From Candidatus Gastranaerophilales bacterium (lineage in GTDB: Bacteria; Cyanobacteriota; Vampirovibrionia; Gastranaerophilales; CAJFVJ01): DNA of 64,000 nucleotides. A program made the translations under genes and the position numbers. The stretch's first letter is position 1. Each line of letters starts with the position of its first letter. Location of the stretch: contig CALUSR010000001.1 of assembly GCA_944323485.1 (NCBI GenBank), positions 192,437 through 256,436 on the forward strand, written 5' to 3'. The notes beneath the pieces were generated by a model, which ran no database searches, had not been told where the DNA came from, and worked only from the letters and a program-made list of their open reading frames with translations. This document shows, in pieces, positions 42,209 to 52,446 of this stretch.

Positions 42209-45200
42209 TTATAAATCTAAAGACTGAAACTCAACATCCAAAGAGTCTTTGAATTTTGCTTTTATTACATTCTTCATATCATTCGAAGCGCTAACCCAGA
42301 AATTTGAGTTAGCAAGAATTTTCAGATCTTCATCACCGTTTTTCACATTGAATACAAGCGGATCATTCCCTTTATGTTCGACCAAAAGGTCTTTAAGCAG
42401 CATTATATTCTCAAATGACTGGCGTGATTTGAAGAAAAGATTTACTATATTACAATTTTTTGCTGCTCGAACCTCATCAACAACAATACTTACTATTTTT
42501 TCTTCGTCATCGCCGCGGTATTGAATTTTACCGGCTAAAACAACAGTTTGGTCAAGCTCAAGAAGAGAATTGTATTTGTTCAATACCTCCTGATAAGCGA
42601 CAAACTCAACTTTCCCGTTTAAATCTTCAAGTACCCCGACTTTTAGCTGTTTGTTCGTCTTTGTCAAAATCAGCCTCAAAGAAGTAATCAATCCGCAAAC
42701 GGTAACATAAGTCTTTTCATTCAGCTCATTCAAATCCGATGTGGCATGAGTTGTCAAATAAGGCATATATTGAACAAGCTTTGAAAGGGGGTGTGAAGTA
42801 ACGTAAAAACCTAAGAGTTCTTTCTCAAAAGCCTGAATATCCCTATCTCCAAACTCTTCATCAGAGCCGGTAAGAACAAAATCAGCCCCGCCCTCATCCT
42901 GCGATAGTGCTGCAAATAAGTTTATCTGCCCGCTTTCTTTCCTCTCCTGTTCACGCTGTGCCGCACTGATTGCCGAATCAATATTTTCAACAAGCTGTTT
43001 CCTTGATTTTTCAATCTGGGCAAATGCTCCGGCTTTAATCAAACTCTCAAGAACTCTTTTATTCAAATTGGTTTTCACAAGTTTTGTGCAAAAGTCATAA
43101 AATGACGAATACGGTTCTTCTTCTCTTGCGCTGATAATCTCTTCCACAATGTTCAACCCGACATTTTTAATAGATGCAAGCCCGAAGCGGATATTATCTC
43201 CATCAGGTGTAAAATCGGCAAATGAACTGTTTACATCGGGGGGAAGTACTTTTATCCCGAGTTTGTTTGCCTCTGCAATATAAATCTGCGTACGCTCCTG
43301 ATCTCCATTCACACTGGATAAAAGTGCAGAGAAATATTCAACAGGATAGTGTGCTTTTAAATAAGCAGTTTGGTACGCAACAAATGCATAACATGCTGAG
43401 TGGGCACGGTTAAAACAGTATTCGGCAAATTTTTCAATCTGCTCAAAAAGCTCTGTAGCATCTTTTGCGCTCATGTTATTTTTTGCTGCGCCTTCAATGA
43501 ACTTCTCTTTTTGTTTTGCCATCTCGGCAATTTTTTTCTTACCCATCATACGGCGCACCATATCAGCTTGACCGAGAGAATAACCTGCAAGCGTTTGGAA
43601 TATTTGCATAATCTGCTCTTGGTAAACTATAGTGCCGTAAGTATCTTTTAAAATTGTCTCAAGCATAGGATGAGGATAGACAACCTGACGACGGCCGTGT
43701 TTTCTGTCAACAAACTCATCAACCATGCCGGAGTTCAAAGGTCCCGGACGGAAAAGTGCAACGAGAGAACCGATATCGTCAAATGTAGACGGTTTTAGAC
43801 GTTTGACCAGATTTTTCATTCCTGATGACTCAAGTTGGAAAACACCATCAGTGTCCCCTTTGCACAAAAGTTCATACGTTTTTGAATCATCAAGAGGAAT
43901 TTTGTTTATTTCAAGCTCAACCCCCTTTCTTAACTTTATCAATTCAACTGTTTTGTTGATAACAGTGAGGTTTCTCAATCCCAAAAAATCCATCTTCAAC
44001 AAACCGAGAGATTCAACATCACTCATTGGGAATGCTGTTGTCAGACCGCCTTCTTTTGAGTTCTGAACAGGAATAACTTCGGATAACGGATCACGGGAGA
44101 TAATTACGCCTGCTGCATGCACACCTGTTCCGCATTTCAAGCCCTCAACCTGTTCGGCATAGTCAACTACCTGCTTTACTGTTGCATCACTTTCATACAA
44201 AGTCTTGAACTCGGGCGATTGTTCAAAAGAATCCTTGACTGAACACCCGAAAGGAATAAGTTTTGATATCTTGTTTGATTCGGCAAAAGGTAAATCAAGA
44301 ACACGTGCGACACCCTTCACTGCGTTCCTTGCAGCCAGCGTGCTGAATGTAATAATCTGGCAGACCTTATCTTCGCCGTATTTGTGAGTTACATAATCAA
44401 TAACTTCCTGACGTCTGATAGGACAAAAGTCAATATCAACATCAGGCATTGATATTCTCTCAGGGTTCAAAAATCTTTCAAACAACAGTTTATGCTCAAT
44501 CGGATCCAAATCGGTAATCCCGAGGGCGTAAGCTACAACGCTTCCTGCAGCTGACCCTCTGCCCGGACCTACCGGGATATGATTCTTCTTTGCATAATTG
44601 ATAAAATCCCATACTATCAGGAAGTAAGCCGAATACCCCATTTTTTCTATTACACCGAGCTCGTACTGTGTTCGTTCTTTTAACTCCGGAGTAATTTCTC
44701 CATAGCGTTTTTTGAGCCCTTCCATAACCAAATAATCGAGATATGACGCATTAGTATGATTAGCAGGGACTTCAAAGTTCGGGAGAACGGATTTCCCGAG
44801 TTCAATTGTCAGATGACACTCATCGGCAATCTTGACGGTATTTTCGATAGCTCTGTTAAATGTTTCTTCATCAAGCCAGGTAAATTTCTCTCTCAATTCT
44901 TCAGGAGTTTTAACATAGTATTCTCCAAAAGGAGTAAAACGCATTCGGTGTTCATCATTTTTCAATCTGTTTGTTTGCAAACAAATCAAAACATCATGAA
45001 AATCAGCGTCATCTTTCTTGGTGTAATGGCTGTCATTTGTGATAACCATCTCGATGTTGAGTTTCTTCGCTATTTCTATCAAAACAGGATTTACTATTTT
45101 CTGGCGGTCAATCCCATGGTCCTGCAGTTCGATATAATAATCTTTACCGAATAAATCTTTATATTTTTTCGCTGTTTCTATTGCTTCATCTTTTTTATCC

Positions 45201-45643
45201 CGCAAAATCAGCTGCTGCAGCTCGCCGCCCAAACAGGCAGATAAACACACCAGACCCTCCGAATGCTTTTGCAGAACTTCAAAGTTGATACGGGGTTTGT
45301 AATAATACCCTTCAACCTGAGCTATGCTGACAAGTTTCATCAAATTTTTGTAGCCCTGTACGTTCTTTGCAAGAAGGACAAGGTGGTATAGAGGGTTGTC
45401 ACTGGAATCTTTATGAGATAAATCATTGTTGTGGACATAAAACTCACATCCGACAATCGGTTTGATGCCTGCCTCTTTTGCTTTTTTGTAGAGTTCAATA
45501 GCACCGTACATAACACCGTGGTCAGTGATTGCAACGGCAGGCATGTCTTTTTCCTTTGCTACTTTTAGCAAATCGCCAATCTTTGTAGCTCCGTCAAGAA
45601 GGCTGTATTCAGTGTGCACATGAAGAGGAACATATTGTGTCAT
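42209..45643 (-). CDS. dnaE: DNA polymerase III alpha subunit
   Basis: Replicative polymerase of 1144 aa, DnaE1 type. It has the N-terminal PHP domain (PLHVHTEYSLLDGATKIGDL), palm catalytic region (GPGRGSAAGSVVAYALGITD and PDVDIDFCPIRRQEVIDYV with the acidic residues) and LFRPGPLNSGMVDEFVDRKH. The helix-hairpin and OB-fold parts are near the C-terminus. No DEDD exonuclease domain, so it is not PolC. It has a weak ribosome site and stands alone between the small gene and the GerMN protein. Confidence 0.97.
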   Translation of the reverse strand: MTQYVPLHVHTEYSLLDGATKIGDLLKVAKEKDMPAVAITDHGVMYGAIELYKKAKEAGIKPIVGCEFYVHNNDLSHKDSSDNPLYHLVLLAKNVQGYKNLMKLVSIAQVEGYYYKPRINFEVLQKHSEGLVCLSACLGGELQQLILRDKKDEAIETAKKYKDLFGKDYYIELQDHGIDRQKIVNPVLIEIAKKLNIEMVITNDSHYTKKDDADFHDVLICLQTNRLKNDEHRMRFTPFGEYYVKTPEELREKFTWLDEETFNRAIENTVKIADECHLTIELGKSVLPNFEVPANHTNASYLDYLVMEGLKKRYGEITPELKERTQYELGVIEKMGYSAYFLIVWDFINYAKKNHIPVGPGRGSAAGSVVAYALGITDLDPIEHKLLFERFLNPERISMPDVDIDFCPIRRQEVIDYVTHKYGEDKVCQIITFSTLAARNAVKGVARVLDLPFAESNKISKLIPFGCSVKDSFEQSPEFKTLYESDATVKQVVDYAEQVEGLKCGTGVHAAGVIISRDPLSEVIPVQNSKEGGLTTAFPMSDVESLGLLKMDFLGLRNLTVINKTVELIKLRKGVELEINKIPLDDSKTYELLCKGDTDGVFQLESSGMKNLVKRLKPSTFDDIGSLVALFRPGPLNSGMVDEFVDRKHGRRQVVYPHPMLETILKDTYGTIVYQEQIMQIFQTLAGYSLGQADMVRRMMGKKKIAEMAKQKEKFIEGAAKNNMSAKDATELFEQIEKFAEYCFNRAHSACYAFVAYQTAYLKAHYPVEYFSALLSSVNGDQERTQIYIAEANKLGIKVLPPDVNSSFADFTPDGDNIRFGLASIKNVGLNIVEEIISAREEEPYSSFYDFCTKLVKTNLNKRVLESLIKAGAFAQIEKSRKQLVENIDSAISAAQREQERKESGQINLFAALSQDEGGADFVLTGSDEEFGDRDIQAFEKELLGFYVTSHPLSKLVQYMPYLTTHATSDLNELNEKTYVTVCGLITSLRLILTKTNKQLKVGVLEDLNGKVEFVAYQEVLNKYNSLLELDQTVVLAGKIQYRGDDEEKIVSIVVDEVRAAKNCNIVNLFFKSRQSFENIMLLKDLLVEHKGNDPLVFNVKNGDEDLKILANSNFWVSASNDMKNVIKAKFKDSLDVEFQSLDL

Positions 45644-45730
45644 GATTGTTGTCAGATTCCCTTTTCTCTCACAATAAAATTGTACTTCGAAGGAAGTTGT
45701 TTTACTTTCTAATTTAACTATTTTTTACAT

Positions 45731-45762
45731 AAAAAAAGAGATTCTTTAAACGAATCTCTTTT
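45731..45762 (-). terminator. Terminator of the translation-factor/GerMN run
   Basis: Minus-strand AAAAGAGATTC stem, 7-nt loop, then seven T. It closes the transcript ending with the GerMN gene. Confidence 0.85.
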
Positions 45763-45783
45763 AAACAATTTTTAGAAATTTCC

Positions 45784-46374
45784 CTATTTTGCAGCGGGAG
45801 CCAAAAGATTTGACGGTTTTCCAAAGTTGATTGATTTTTTTTCTTTTTGAGAGTTATTGTTTTTCGGAACAATCGGCTGATTCAATTCAAGCCCTTCGCC
45901 GCCGAAAGTTGTAATTTTTTTGCCTTCCACGTTAATATAAACGGGTTTATCAGCATTTGCCTCAATTGTTTTGACAATTTGGTCGAGTCTTATCTGCATG
46001 CTTGAAGAACCGCCGCCTTCAACAAGATCTTTTGAAAAATTCAAAGTATAACCTTTATCATTTTCATTTATGGACAAAAGATTTGTAGTTTCAGGGATTT
46101 CTGAATAATAGCCTTCTTTTGCTTCCTGAGCGTTCACACCTTCAAGCAGGAACAACAATGAATAAGTTGTGCGAAGCTTCTCTTCAACTTTTACTTTTCT
46201 GAACACAGGAGCAACTGTAGGTTCTTTACCGTTTTTATTTTTTACAAAATATGCATAAACTCCGATTTCACCAGGTGCAAGTTTGTTTTCTACCTTCATA
46301 CTGTTTTTTACAAGGAATGCTGCTACAACTACCAGCACCAAAACTATTACGGAAATTAAAATATTCTTTTTCAT
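45784..46374 (-). CDS. GerMN-domain exported protein
   Basis: Protein of 196 aa with an N-terminal TM/signal helix (ISVIVLVLVVVAAFLVKNSM) and no lipobox. A GerMN domain follows: FLLEGVNAQEAKEGYYSEIP, NDKGYTLNFSKDLVEGG, MQIRLDQIVKTIEA and VYINVEGKKITTFGGEGLEL. GerMN proteins are found with cell-wall enzymes. The tail ends KSINFGKPSN, containing the I-N-F-G motif noted in other proteins of this window. Start at 46374 by AGAGG. It follows truB and may be the last gene of the rimP operon. Confidence 0.8.
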   Translation of the reverse strand: MKKNILISVIVLVLVVVAAFLVKNSMKVENKLAPGEIGVYAYFVKNKNGKEPTVAPVFRKVKVEEKLRTTYSLLFLLEGVNAQEAKEGYYSEIPETTNLLSINENDKGYTLNFSKDLVEGGGSSSMQIRLDQIVKTIEANADKPVYINVEGKKITTFGGEGLELNQPIVPKNNNSQKEKKSINFGKPSNLLAPAAK

Positions 46375-46433
46375 AAACACCTCTTTATATGTACTTAAAC
46401 TGATTTTAAAACTATTTCCATTTTTTTACAAGT

Positions 46434-47327
46434 TCAGATTTCATCAGAAAAAACTTTTTGCGGAACAATTTTTTCTCCATATACTTTTGCTATAGCTGCT
46501 AAAGAATTATTATAAACAAGTTTCAGAAATATTCCGTCGTTAAATAAGCCTCTTTTTAGATATTGTCCGTGCATAATTTTATTCTTTTCCTCTTCAGATA
46601 GTGTATACTCCTCAAAATTTATTTTATCAACGGGATTGATAAACTCAAGAGAAGAGTCCTTGCATCTTGTTTCTACTTCTTCGAGAGATAAGCTTTCTTC
46701 GATATAAAAAGCTCCTGAGCGCAGACGTGTCAAATCGCTCATAACTGCACCGCATCCAAGGTCATTTCCTATATCGTTTATGAGTGACCTTATATAAGTT
46801 CCGCCGGAGCAATCAACATCAAATACAACAACAGGATTCGGCAAATTTTCATCAACAGATTTTATTTCAAGAGAGTTAATCATTACATTACGTTTGGGTA
46901 TATCGTCTATTTTTATGTTCTTTCTTGCATATTCATACAGACGTTTCCCCTTGTAGTGGACAGCTGAATGCATAGGAGGAGTTTGAGTTATTTCTCCTAT
47001 ATATTTTTCACAAACAGATAAAAGTTTATTTCTGTCAAATCGGACTTCTTGTCTTAAAATTTCTTCACCTTCAATGTCGTATGTATCTGTCGTAACTCCC
47101 AATATCATAGACGCACGGTATGTTTTTCCGCTTTCAAAATATTCTATCAACCTTGTAGCTGACCCGACACAAACAGGCAACACCCCTTTTGCCATTGGAT
47201 CCAGAGTTCCGGCATGCCCTATTTGTTTAATATTAAGAATTTTTCTGAGGCGTGCAACAACATCAAAAGAAGTTAATCCTTCAGGTTTGTTTATATTCAA
47301 AATGCCAAACAAACTAAATTTCTCCAC
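46434..47327 (-). CDS. truB: tRNA pseudouridine-55 synthase
   Basis: TruB of 297 aa, which converts U55 in the tRNA T loop. Catalytic region GHAGTLDPMAKGVLPVCVG holds the Asp. KTYRASMILGVTTDTYDIEG, GGTYIRSLINDIG and the C-terminal PUA-like part are visible. It begins with GTG, 14 bp inside the end of rbfA, so it is translationally coupled. Conserved position at the end of the rimP-nusA-infB-rbfA operon. Confidence 0.96.
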   Translation of the reverse strand: MEKFSLFGILNINKPEGLTSFDVVARLRKILNIKQIGHAGTLDPMAKGVLPVCVGSATRLIEYFESGKTYRASMILGVTTDTYDIEGEEILRQEVRFDRNKLLSVCEKYIGEITQTPPMHSAVHYKGKRLYEYARKNIKIDDIPKRNVMINSLEIKSVDENLPNPVVVFDVDCSGGTYIRSLINDIGNDLGCGAVMSDLTRLRSGAFYIEESLSLEEVETRCKDSSLEFINPVDKINFEEYTLSEEEKNKIMHGQYLKRGLFNDGIFLKLVYNNSLAAIAKVYGEKIVPQKVFSDEI

Positions 47328-47658
47328 GAGAAATTTTATTAATCAACTCGGTAATTTTACTCCCTCGCTCTAAAGAATTATCCAAAATAAAAATTAACTC
47401 GGGAGTATTTCTGAGACGAATTCTCCTGCCGACCTCTTTTCTCATCTTCGGAGCATTTTCTTCAAGAGCTTCGAGGATAGTTTGTTTATCTTCGGCGTAG
47501 ATGCTTACATAAACTTTTGCTGAAGAAAAATCAGATGGGAGTTCTATATCAGTGATAGATACAAGACCTGTAATTCTCGGGTCTTTAACCTCTCTAAGGA
47601 GTATATCACTCAGCTCTTTCATCAAAGTTTTTCTTACTCTGTCAACTCTTGAATACAT
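47314..47658 (-). CDS. rbfA: Ribosome-binding factor A
   Basis: RbfA of 114 aa, a 30S maturation factor with a type II KH fold: RVRKTLMKELSDILLREVKD, SITDIELPSDFSSAKVYVSI and NTPELIFILDNSLERGSKI. Position between infB and truB is the widely conserved one; 18 bp separates it from infB. Confidence 0.96.
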   Translation of the reverse strand: MYSRVDRVRKTLMKELSDILLREVKDPRITGLVSITDIELPSDFSSAKVYVSIYAEDKQTILEALEENAPKMRKEVGRRIRLRNTPELIFILDNSLERGSKITELINKISRGEI

Positions 47659-47676
47659 TTTTATATCCTTAAATGT

Positions 47677-50256
47677 TTAAACTAAAGCTTCTCTTTCTAT
47701 TTCCTGAGTAGTGAATGCACGAATAATATCGCCTTCTTCTATGTCATTGAATTTGTTGAATGACACACCGCATTCGTAGCCCATTGCGACTTCTTTCACA
47801 TCATCTTTGAAACGTTTCAGGTGGGAAATAGTACCTTTGAAAATCTCTTTCCCTGCTCTTTCAACAGAAGCAATGCTGTTACGTTGTATTTTTCCTTCGA
47901 GGACATAACATCCGGCAATTTTTGTTGTCTTGCCGATAGTAAACACCTGTCTGACTTCGAGTTTACCTGTTTCCACTTCTTTTGTTTCAGGAGTAAGAAG
48001 CCCAAGCATTGTTTTTTCGATATCTTCAAGAATTTCATAAATAATATCATAACGTCTGATATCTATTTTGTTTTGTTCGGCTATTTTCACAGCATTGTTA
48101 TCTTCTTTGACGCTAAATCCTATAATAATTGCCTTGCTTGCTATAGCGAGCATTACATCAGCTTCAGAGATATCACCGACACCGATGTGTACAATGTTTG
48201 TTACCACTGATTTTGATGAAAGCTGTTGGACTGATGCGCTGACAGCTTCCGCAGAGCCATGAGTATTTGCTTTGATTATTATATTAAGCTCTTTTGTTTC
48301 TTCTTCATCAGAGTTAACAGTATCCGTTTTGACCTGAATAGGAGAAATAGCCTCAAGACGAGATGTTCTTTCTTTTTCTTTTCTTTCGTCAATTACTGCC
48401 CTCATTTCCTTTTCAGAGGGGTAGACTTCAAATTTATCGCCGGCCTGAGGAACTTCCGTCAAGCCTAATACCTCAACAGGAGTCGAGGGGCCTGCTTCTT
48501 TAACTCTTTCACCGGAGTCAGAGAGCAGAGCACGCACTTTACCGCCGACATTACCGACGGCTATGCAGTCACCGATTTTTAGAGTACCGTTTTGGACAAG
48601 CAGAGTGGCAACAGGACCTTTACCTTTATCAAGATTGGCTTCAATAACAACACCCTCTGCCGGAACATCTTCATTTGCTTTCAAATCTTGTATGTCAGCC
48701 AGAAGCAAGATATATTCAAGAAGCTCATCAAGTCCTGTGCCCTGAAGTGCACTGACTTTCACACAAACAGTGTCACCGCCCCATTCCTCAGGAACAAGAC
48801 CGTGTTCCGTAAGCTGTTGTAAAATTCTATCAGGGTTGGCTTCCGGTTTATCCATTTTGTTGACAGCTACAATAATCGGAACATTAGCCGCTTTTGCGTG
48901 GTTAATTGCTTCTATTGTCTGGGGCATAATCCCGTCATCAGCTGCGACAACAAGAACAGCAATGTCAGTAGACTGTGCTCCTCTTGCTCTCATAGCCGTG
49001 AAAGCTTCGTGCCCGGGAGTGTCAATAAATACTATCTTCTTATCATCAAGCTTAACGGTATAAGCACCTATTGACTGTGTAATACCACCGACTTCCGTAT
49101 TAACGATTTTGTGTTTTGAAGCACGGATAGAATCGAGCAGGGTAGTTTTTCCATGGTCTACGTGCCCCATAATTGTAACAACCGGAGCTCTTTTTACTGC
49201 CGTTTCGAGATTGACATTTACGGTAGGTTTGCTGCCCTGAGGATTTGTCATTTTTTCCAAATCTTCGAGGCTTTCTTCCAGGACAGTAACCTCAAATTTT
49301 TCGCAGATACTTTTTGCTGTTTTGAGGTCTATCACCTGGTTGACAGTAGCTAGTATCCCTGACATCATAAGTTCTTTGACTATCTCTGCAGGAGTAATAT
49401 TCAGCTTTTCAGCAAGCTCACCGACTGTCAAAGACTGATTGAGAACAATTTCCGTAACTTTTTCAGGTTCTTTTTCTACCCTGGTATTCTTTTTATGGTG
49501 TTTATTAGGAGTATTGAACTGTTTTTCTTTTTCTTCAAATTTGTCTTTCTCAAAATCTCTTTTATTTTTCTTTTTATTAAGAGCATTTCTCGACTTGCCC
49601 TCATAAGTATCTGGAGAAATTATATGGCGTTTTATCGGAGATTTTCTCTCTTCAGAAGATGATGTTTCTGCGGGCTTTTTATCCTGCGGTTTCTGGGTTT
49701 TGTCTCTGTTAAAACGTCCCTGCACGTCCTGTCTGGAATCTTTATCCTTATTAAATGCAGGTTTTTGCTGAAAAGGTTTGTCAAACGGTTTTCTGGTCTG
49801 AGAAAAATCTTTTGTTTCTTTAGCACCTTCTTTTTGCAAATTTTCATTTTTCTTAGATTCAGACCCAATCTCTTTTGAAGAAACAGACGTTTTTTCAGCA
49901 ACTTCAGTTACAGTAGTTTTTTCTTTTATTTCTTCTTTCTGGACAGGAGTTTCTTCAACTTTTTCAGGCTCGGGCTTGGGTTTCTTTATGAGTTTAACGG
50001 CTCTTTTGGCTTTTTCAACAGGATGGGCAGGAGGCAAATTCGGAGATTGCAAGGGTCTGACAGTTTGAGTTTTTGCTAAAGAAGGCGAAGTATGTTTTTT
50101 ATACTCTTCTTCAAACTTTTTTGCATCCTCTTGAGAGATAGAACTTGTATGAGATTTTACCGTAATATTCATTCTTTTCTCAAGAAAGTCCATAACTTCT
50201 TTATTTGTCAGTCCTAATTTCCTTGCTAAATCATATACTCTTAATTTATCAGCCAT
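47677..50256 (-). CDS. infB: Translation initiation factor IF-2
   Basis: IF-2 of 859 aa, the GTPase that brings fMet-tRNA to the 30S subunit. It has an N-terminal IF2-N helix bundle ([20 protein letters not shown]), then about 200 residues of Lys/Glu/Gln-rich linker, and a second IF2-N ([20 protein letters not shown], about 275-325). The G domain follows: GHVDHGKT (364-371), DTPGHE and NKMD. Domains II to IV complete the protein. The lineage's linker is longer and more charged than the compact IF-2 of minimal bacteria. Confidence 0.97.
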   Translation of the reverse strand: MADKLRVYDLARKLGLTNKEVMDFLEKRMNITVKSHTSSISQEDAKKFEEEYKKHTSPSLAKTQTVRPLQSPNLPPAHPVEKAKRAVKLIKKPKPEPEKVEETPVQKEEIKEKTTVTEVAEKTSVSSKEIGSESKKNENLQKEGAKETKDFSQTRKPFDKPFQQKPAFNKDKDSRQDVQGRFNRDKTQKPQDKKPAETSSSEERKSPIKRHIISPDTYEGKSRNALNKKKNKRDFEKDKFEEKEKQFNTPNKHHKKNTRVEKEPEKVTEIVLNQSLTVGELAEKLNITPAEIVKELMMSGILATVNQVIDLKTAKSICEKFEVTVLEESLEDLEKMTNPQGSKPTVNVNLETAVKRAPVVTIMGHVDHGKTTLLDSIRASKHKIVNTEVGGITQSIGAYTVKLDDKKIVFIDTPGHEAFTAMRARGAQSTDIAVLVVAADDGIMPQTIEAINHAKAANVPIIVAVNKMDKPEANPDRILQQLTEHGLVPEEWGGDTVCVKVSALQGTGLDELLEYILLLADIQDLKANEDVPAEGVVIEANLDKGKGPVATLLVQNGTLKIGDCIAVGNVGGKVRALLSDSGERVKEAGPSTPVEVLGLTEVPQAGDKFEVYPSEKEMRAVIDERKEKERTSRLEAISPIQVKTDTVNSDEEETKELNIIIKANTHGSAEAVSASVQQLSSKSVVTNIVHIGVGDISEADVMLAIASKAIIIGFSVKEDNNAVKIAEQNKIDIRRYDIIYEILEDIEKTMLGLLTPETKEVETGKLEVRQVFTIGKTTKIAGCYVLEGKIQRNSIASVERAGKEIFKGTISHLKRFKDDVKEVAMGYECGVSFNKFNDIEEGDIIRAFTTQEIEREALV

Positions 50257-50317
50257 TAATTATTTTCTCCTGTTTTTGAGAATTACCCTTCTCCTCTTAT
50301 ATTTGTAACACAATCCG

Positions 50318-50611
50318 TTAATTAAGTACACTTTCTATTTCTTTTATTAAATTTTCGCTGATATTTGCCTTTAATATTTTGCTCAGTTTATTTTTCTTCA
50401 TAACTTTTGTTAAGCACTCTTTTGATTTGCAAATATAAGCAGACCGCCCGAAAGTTTTGTTATCGGGATTAATCAAAAGTTCACCGGTTGAGTTTTCCTT
50501 CAAGATTCTGACCATATTTTTTCTATCCTGAATTTTGGAGCAAGCAACGCATTTTCTTTCAATTGTCTTACTAAAAAGGGGGATTGTATCCCCCTGTTGT
50601 TTATTCTTCAT
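50318..50611 (-). CDS. ylxR: YlxR (DUF448) RNA-binding protein
   Basis: Protein of 97 aa with the YlxR signature: ERKCVACSKIQDRKNMVRIL and GRSAYICKSKECLTKVMKKN. It binds RNA and is found between nusA and infB in many bacteria; proposed roles are in RNase P or transcription control. Overlaps nusA by 11 bp. The C-terminus is helical and basic. Confidence 0.93.
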   Translation of the reverse strand: MKNKQQGDTIPLFSKTIERKCVACSKIQDRKNMVRILKENSTGELLINPDNKTFGRSAYICKSKECLTKVMKKNKLSKILKANISENLIKEIESVLN

Positions 50612-51758
50612 TCTCTATTGTTTCTTCCGTTTGAACTTCTGCATCTTCAGGCTGTTCCTGAGAAGCATTGGTTTCCTGTGTTTCTTCATAGTTGTCATAA
50701 TCTTCCATCTGAGATAAAGATTTGATATCAATCTTCCATCCCGTCAGTCTGTGAGCGAGTTTTACATTCTGCCCGTCACGGCCTATCGCAAGACTGAGCT
50801 GGTCATCAGGAACAACTACAAGTGCTTCTTTTGATTCTTCATCGTCATTCAGAATATCAACAGAAACAATCTGTGCAGGAGAAAGGGCATTAACAATATA
50901 TTCAACAGGATCAGGAGAATATCTGACTATATCAATTTTTTCATTTTTCAACTCGTTAACAATTGTCTGAATTCTGCTTCCTCTCGGACCGATACATGCC
51001 CCGACAGCATCGACTTCAGGGTCATTGCTCCAAACCGCAATTTTTGTTCTGAAACCTGCATCTCTTGAAATACTCTTGATTTCGACAAGACCGTCTTCAA
51101 TCTCAGGAACTTCCAACTCAAAGAGTTCTTGAACAATCTTCGGATGTTTTTGCGAAACAATTACCTGCGGAAGTCTTTGTGTTTCACGGACATCAACGAC
51201 ATAAACCCTTATTCTGTTATTCGGTTTGTAATATTCCCCTCTGATTTGTTCACGAGCAGGCATTATCGCTTCCGTTTTACCGATATTTATAATCACGTTT
51301 CTTGACTCAACTCTCTGAATTATACCTGTAACAAGAGTACCTTTTTTGTCGAGATATTCATCAAGAATAATTTTTCTCTCAGCTTCTCTAATTCTTTGAG
51401 TGATTACCTGTTTTGCAGATTGTGCAGCAATACGACCGAAGTTGTCAGGTGTCACTTCTATTTTGATTTCGTCGCCTATTTCTGCATCTTCAAGAAGTTC
51501 CTGTGCTTCTTCAAGAGAAATTTGAAGATTCGGGTCTTCAACAACTTCTACAATTTGTTTTGTTCTGAAAATACCTATTTCACAAGTTTCTTCATCGATT
51601 TCGGCTTCAAGATTCGAGCTTTCTTTTGTGCGCACATGTTTTTTGTAGGCAGTTACCATGGCATCGCACAAAGAATCCAAAACAACTTCTTTAGTAATAC
51701 CTTTTTCTTTTTCAAGTTGTTCTGTAGCTTCAAACAAAGCGGGACCTATTTTAATCAT
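50601..51758 (-). CDS. nusA: Transcription elongation/termination factor NusA
   Basis: NusA of 385 aa. It has the N-terminal RNA polymerase-binding domain (IKIGPALFEATEQLEKEKGI), S1 domain (GTLVTGIIQRVESRNVIINI) and two KH domains (VGACIGPRGSRIQTIVNELK and LSLAIGRDGQNVKLAHRLTG). A short acidic tail follows and the E. coli-type acidic repeats are absent, as in most non-proteobacteria. It overlaps rimP by 8 bp and ylxR by 11 bp. Confidence 0.97.
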   Translation of the reverse strand: MIKIGPALFEATEQLEKEKGITKEVVLDSLCDAMVTAYKKHVRTKESSNLEAEIDEETCEIGIFRTKQIVEVVEDPNLQISLEEAQELLEDAEIGDEIKIEVTPDNFGRIAAQSAKQVITQRIREAERKIILDEYLDKKGTLVTGIIQRVESRNVIINIGKTEAIMPAREQIRGEYYKPNNRIRVYVVDVRETQRLPQVIVSQKHPKIVQELFELEVPEIEDGLVEIKSISRDAGFRTKIAVWSNDPEVDAVGACIGPRGSRIQTIVNELKNEKIDIVRYSPDPVEYIVNALSPAQIVSVDILNDDEESKEALVVVPDDQLSLAIGRDGQNVKLAHRLTGWKIDIKSLSQMEDYDNYEETQETNASQEQPEDAEVQTEETIENEE

Positions 51759-52245
51759 TATCTGACTCTCCTTTTATATCCAAAATTAATTTCACGCTTA
51801 ATATATCTTCTTCCTTTATATCAAACTGCTGACCATCGCTTAATCTTTCAACATGAAGGGTGTCTGTTCCATTGTATTCACCGATTCTTATATTGAAAAC
51901 TTTTTCTGAAACCCCGTCTATTAATCTTTTCAGTTTCAGTTTAGCTTTTTTCCCTCTGAAAATAACATATTCTCTTGATGACTTGAGTTTTCTATCAAGC
52001 CCGGGGCTGCTGACTTCGAGATAATATTTTACATCTATCAGCTCGTCAAGATGGGTATTCAGGGCACGTGTAAGATTTTCACAATCATCGAGAGATACCG
52101 TTCCATCATTTTTATAGATAAAAATTCTCAAAAACCACTTTCCGTTTTCTTTCTCAAAGCTAATCTCAATCGGAATAAGATTGAGTTTCATTGATGCATT
52201 TTCTATCAACGGAGTAATATTTTTTAGTATCTCTGGTTTGTTCAT
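51751..52245 (-). CDS. rimP: Ribosome maturation factor RimP
   Basis: RimP of 164 aa for 30S assembly: LRIFIYKNDGTVSLDDCENL and YYLEVSSPGLDRKLKSSREY are the conserved parts, with a C-terminal SH3-like domain. It is the first gene of the operon; a promoter and leader hairpin precede it, with GGAG close to the ATG. Confidence 0.95.
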   Translation of the reverse strand: MNKPEILKNITPLIENASMKLNLIPIEISFEKENGKWFLRIFIYKNDGTVSLDDCENLTRALNTHLDELIDVKYYLEVSSPGLDRKLKSSREYVIFRGKKAKLKLKRLIDGVSEKVFNIRIGEYNGTDTLHVERLSDGQQFDIKEEDILSVKLILDIKGESDND

Positions 52246-52266
52246 TCTCCGACCCTTTTATAAATT

Positions 52267-52295
52267 AAAGAGAGTGGCACAATACCGCTCTCTTT
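52267..52295 (-). promoter_or_regulatory. Leader hairpin of the rimP-nusA operon
   Basis: An 11-bp stem (one G-U pair) with arms AAAGAGAGCGG and CCACTCTCTTT around a 7-nt loop lies between the predicted transcription start (about 52301) and the rimP ATG. No T-run follows directly, so it looks like a structural or protein-binding leader rather than a terminator. Confidence 0.5.
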
Positions 52296-52307
52296 GAGGA
52301 TATAAAA

Positions 52308-52336
52308 ATATTAACATCAATTATTTTAATTTACAA
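52308..52336 (-). promoter_or_regulatory. Promoter of the rimP-nusA-infB operon
   Basis: Minus-strand TTGTAA, 17-bp spacer, TAATAT. Confidence 0.55.
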
Positions 52337-52446
52337 CTTTTATTATTTCTCAAACCCTCAGATGAATGTTTTATTTCATGCAAAAGGGTTTAAAATATAT
52401 TCTATGTTAAAATATAATAGTTGAAAAATTATCGGGAGAAAGATTG

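Noticed and set aside
51396-51896. Long plus-strand frame opposite nusA/rimP
   Set aside because: Phe/Cys-rich shadow of strongly conserved minus-strand genes; no ribosome site and no sensible protein.
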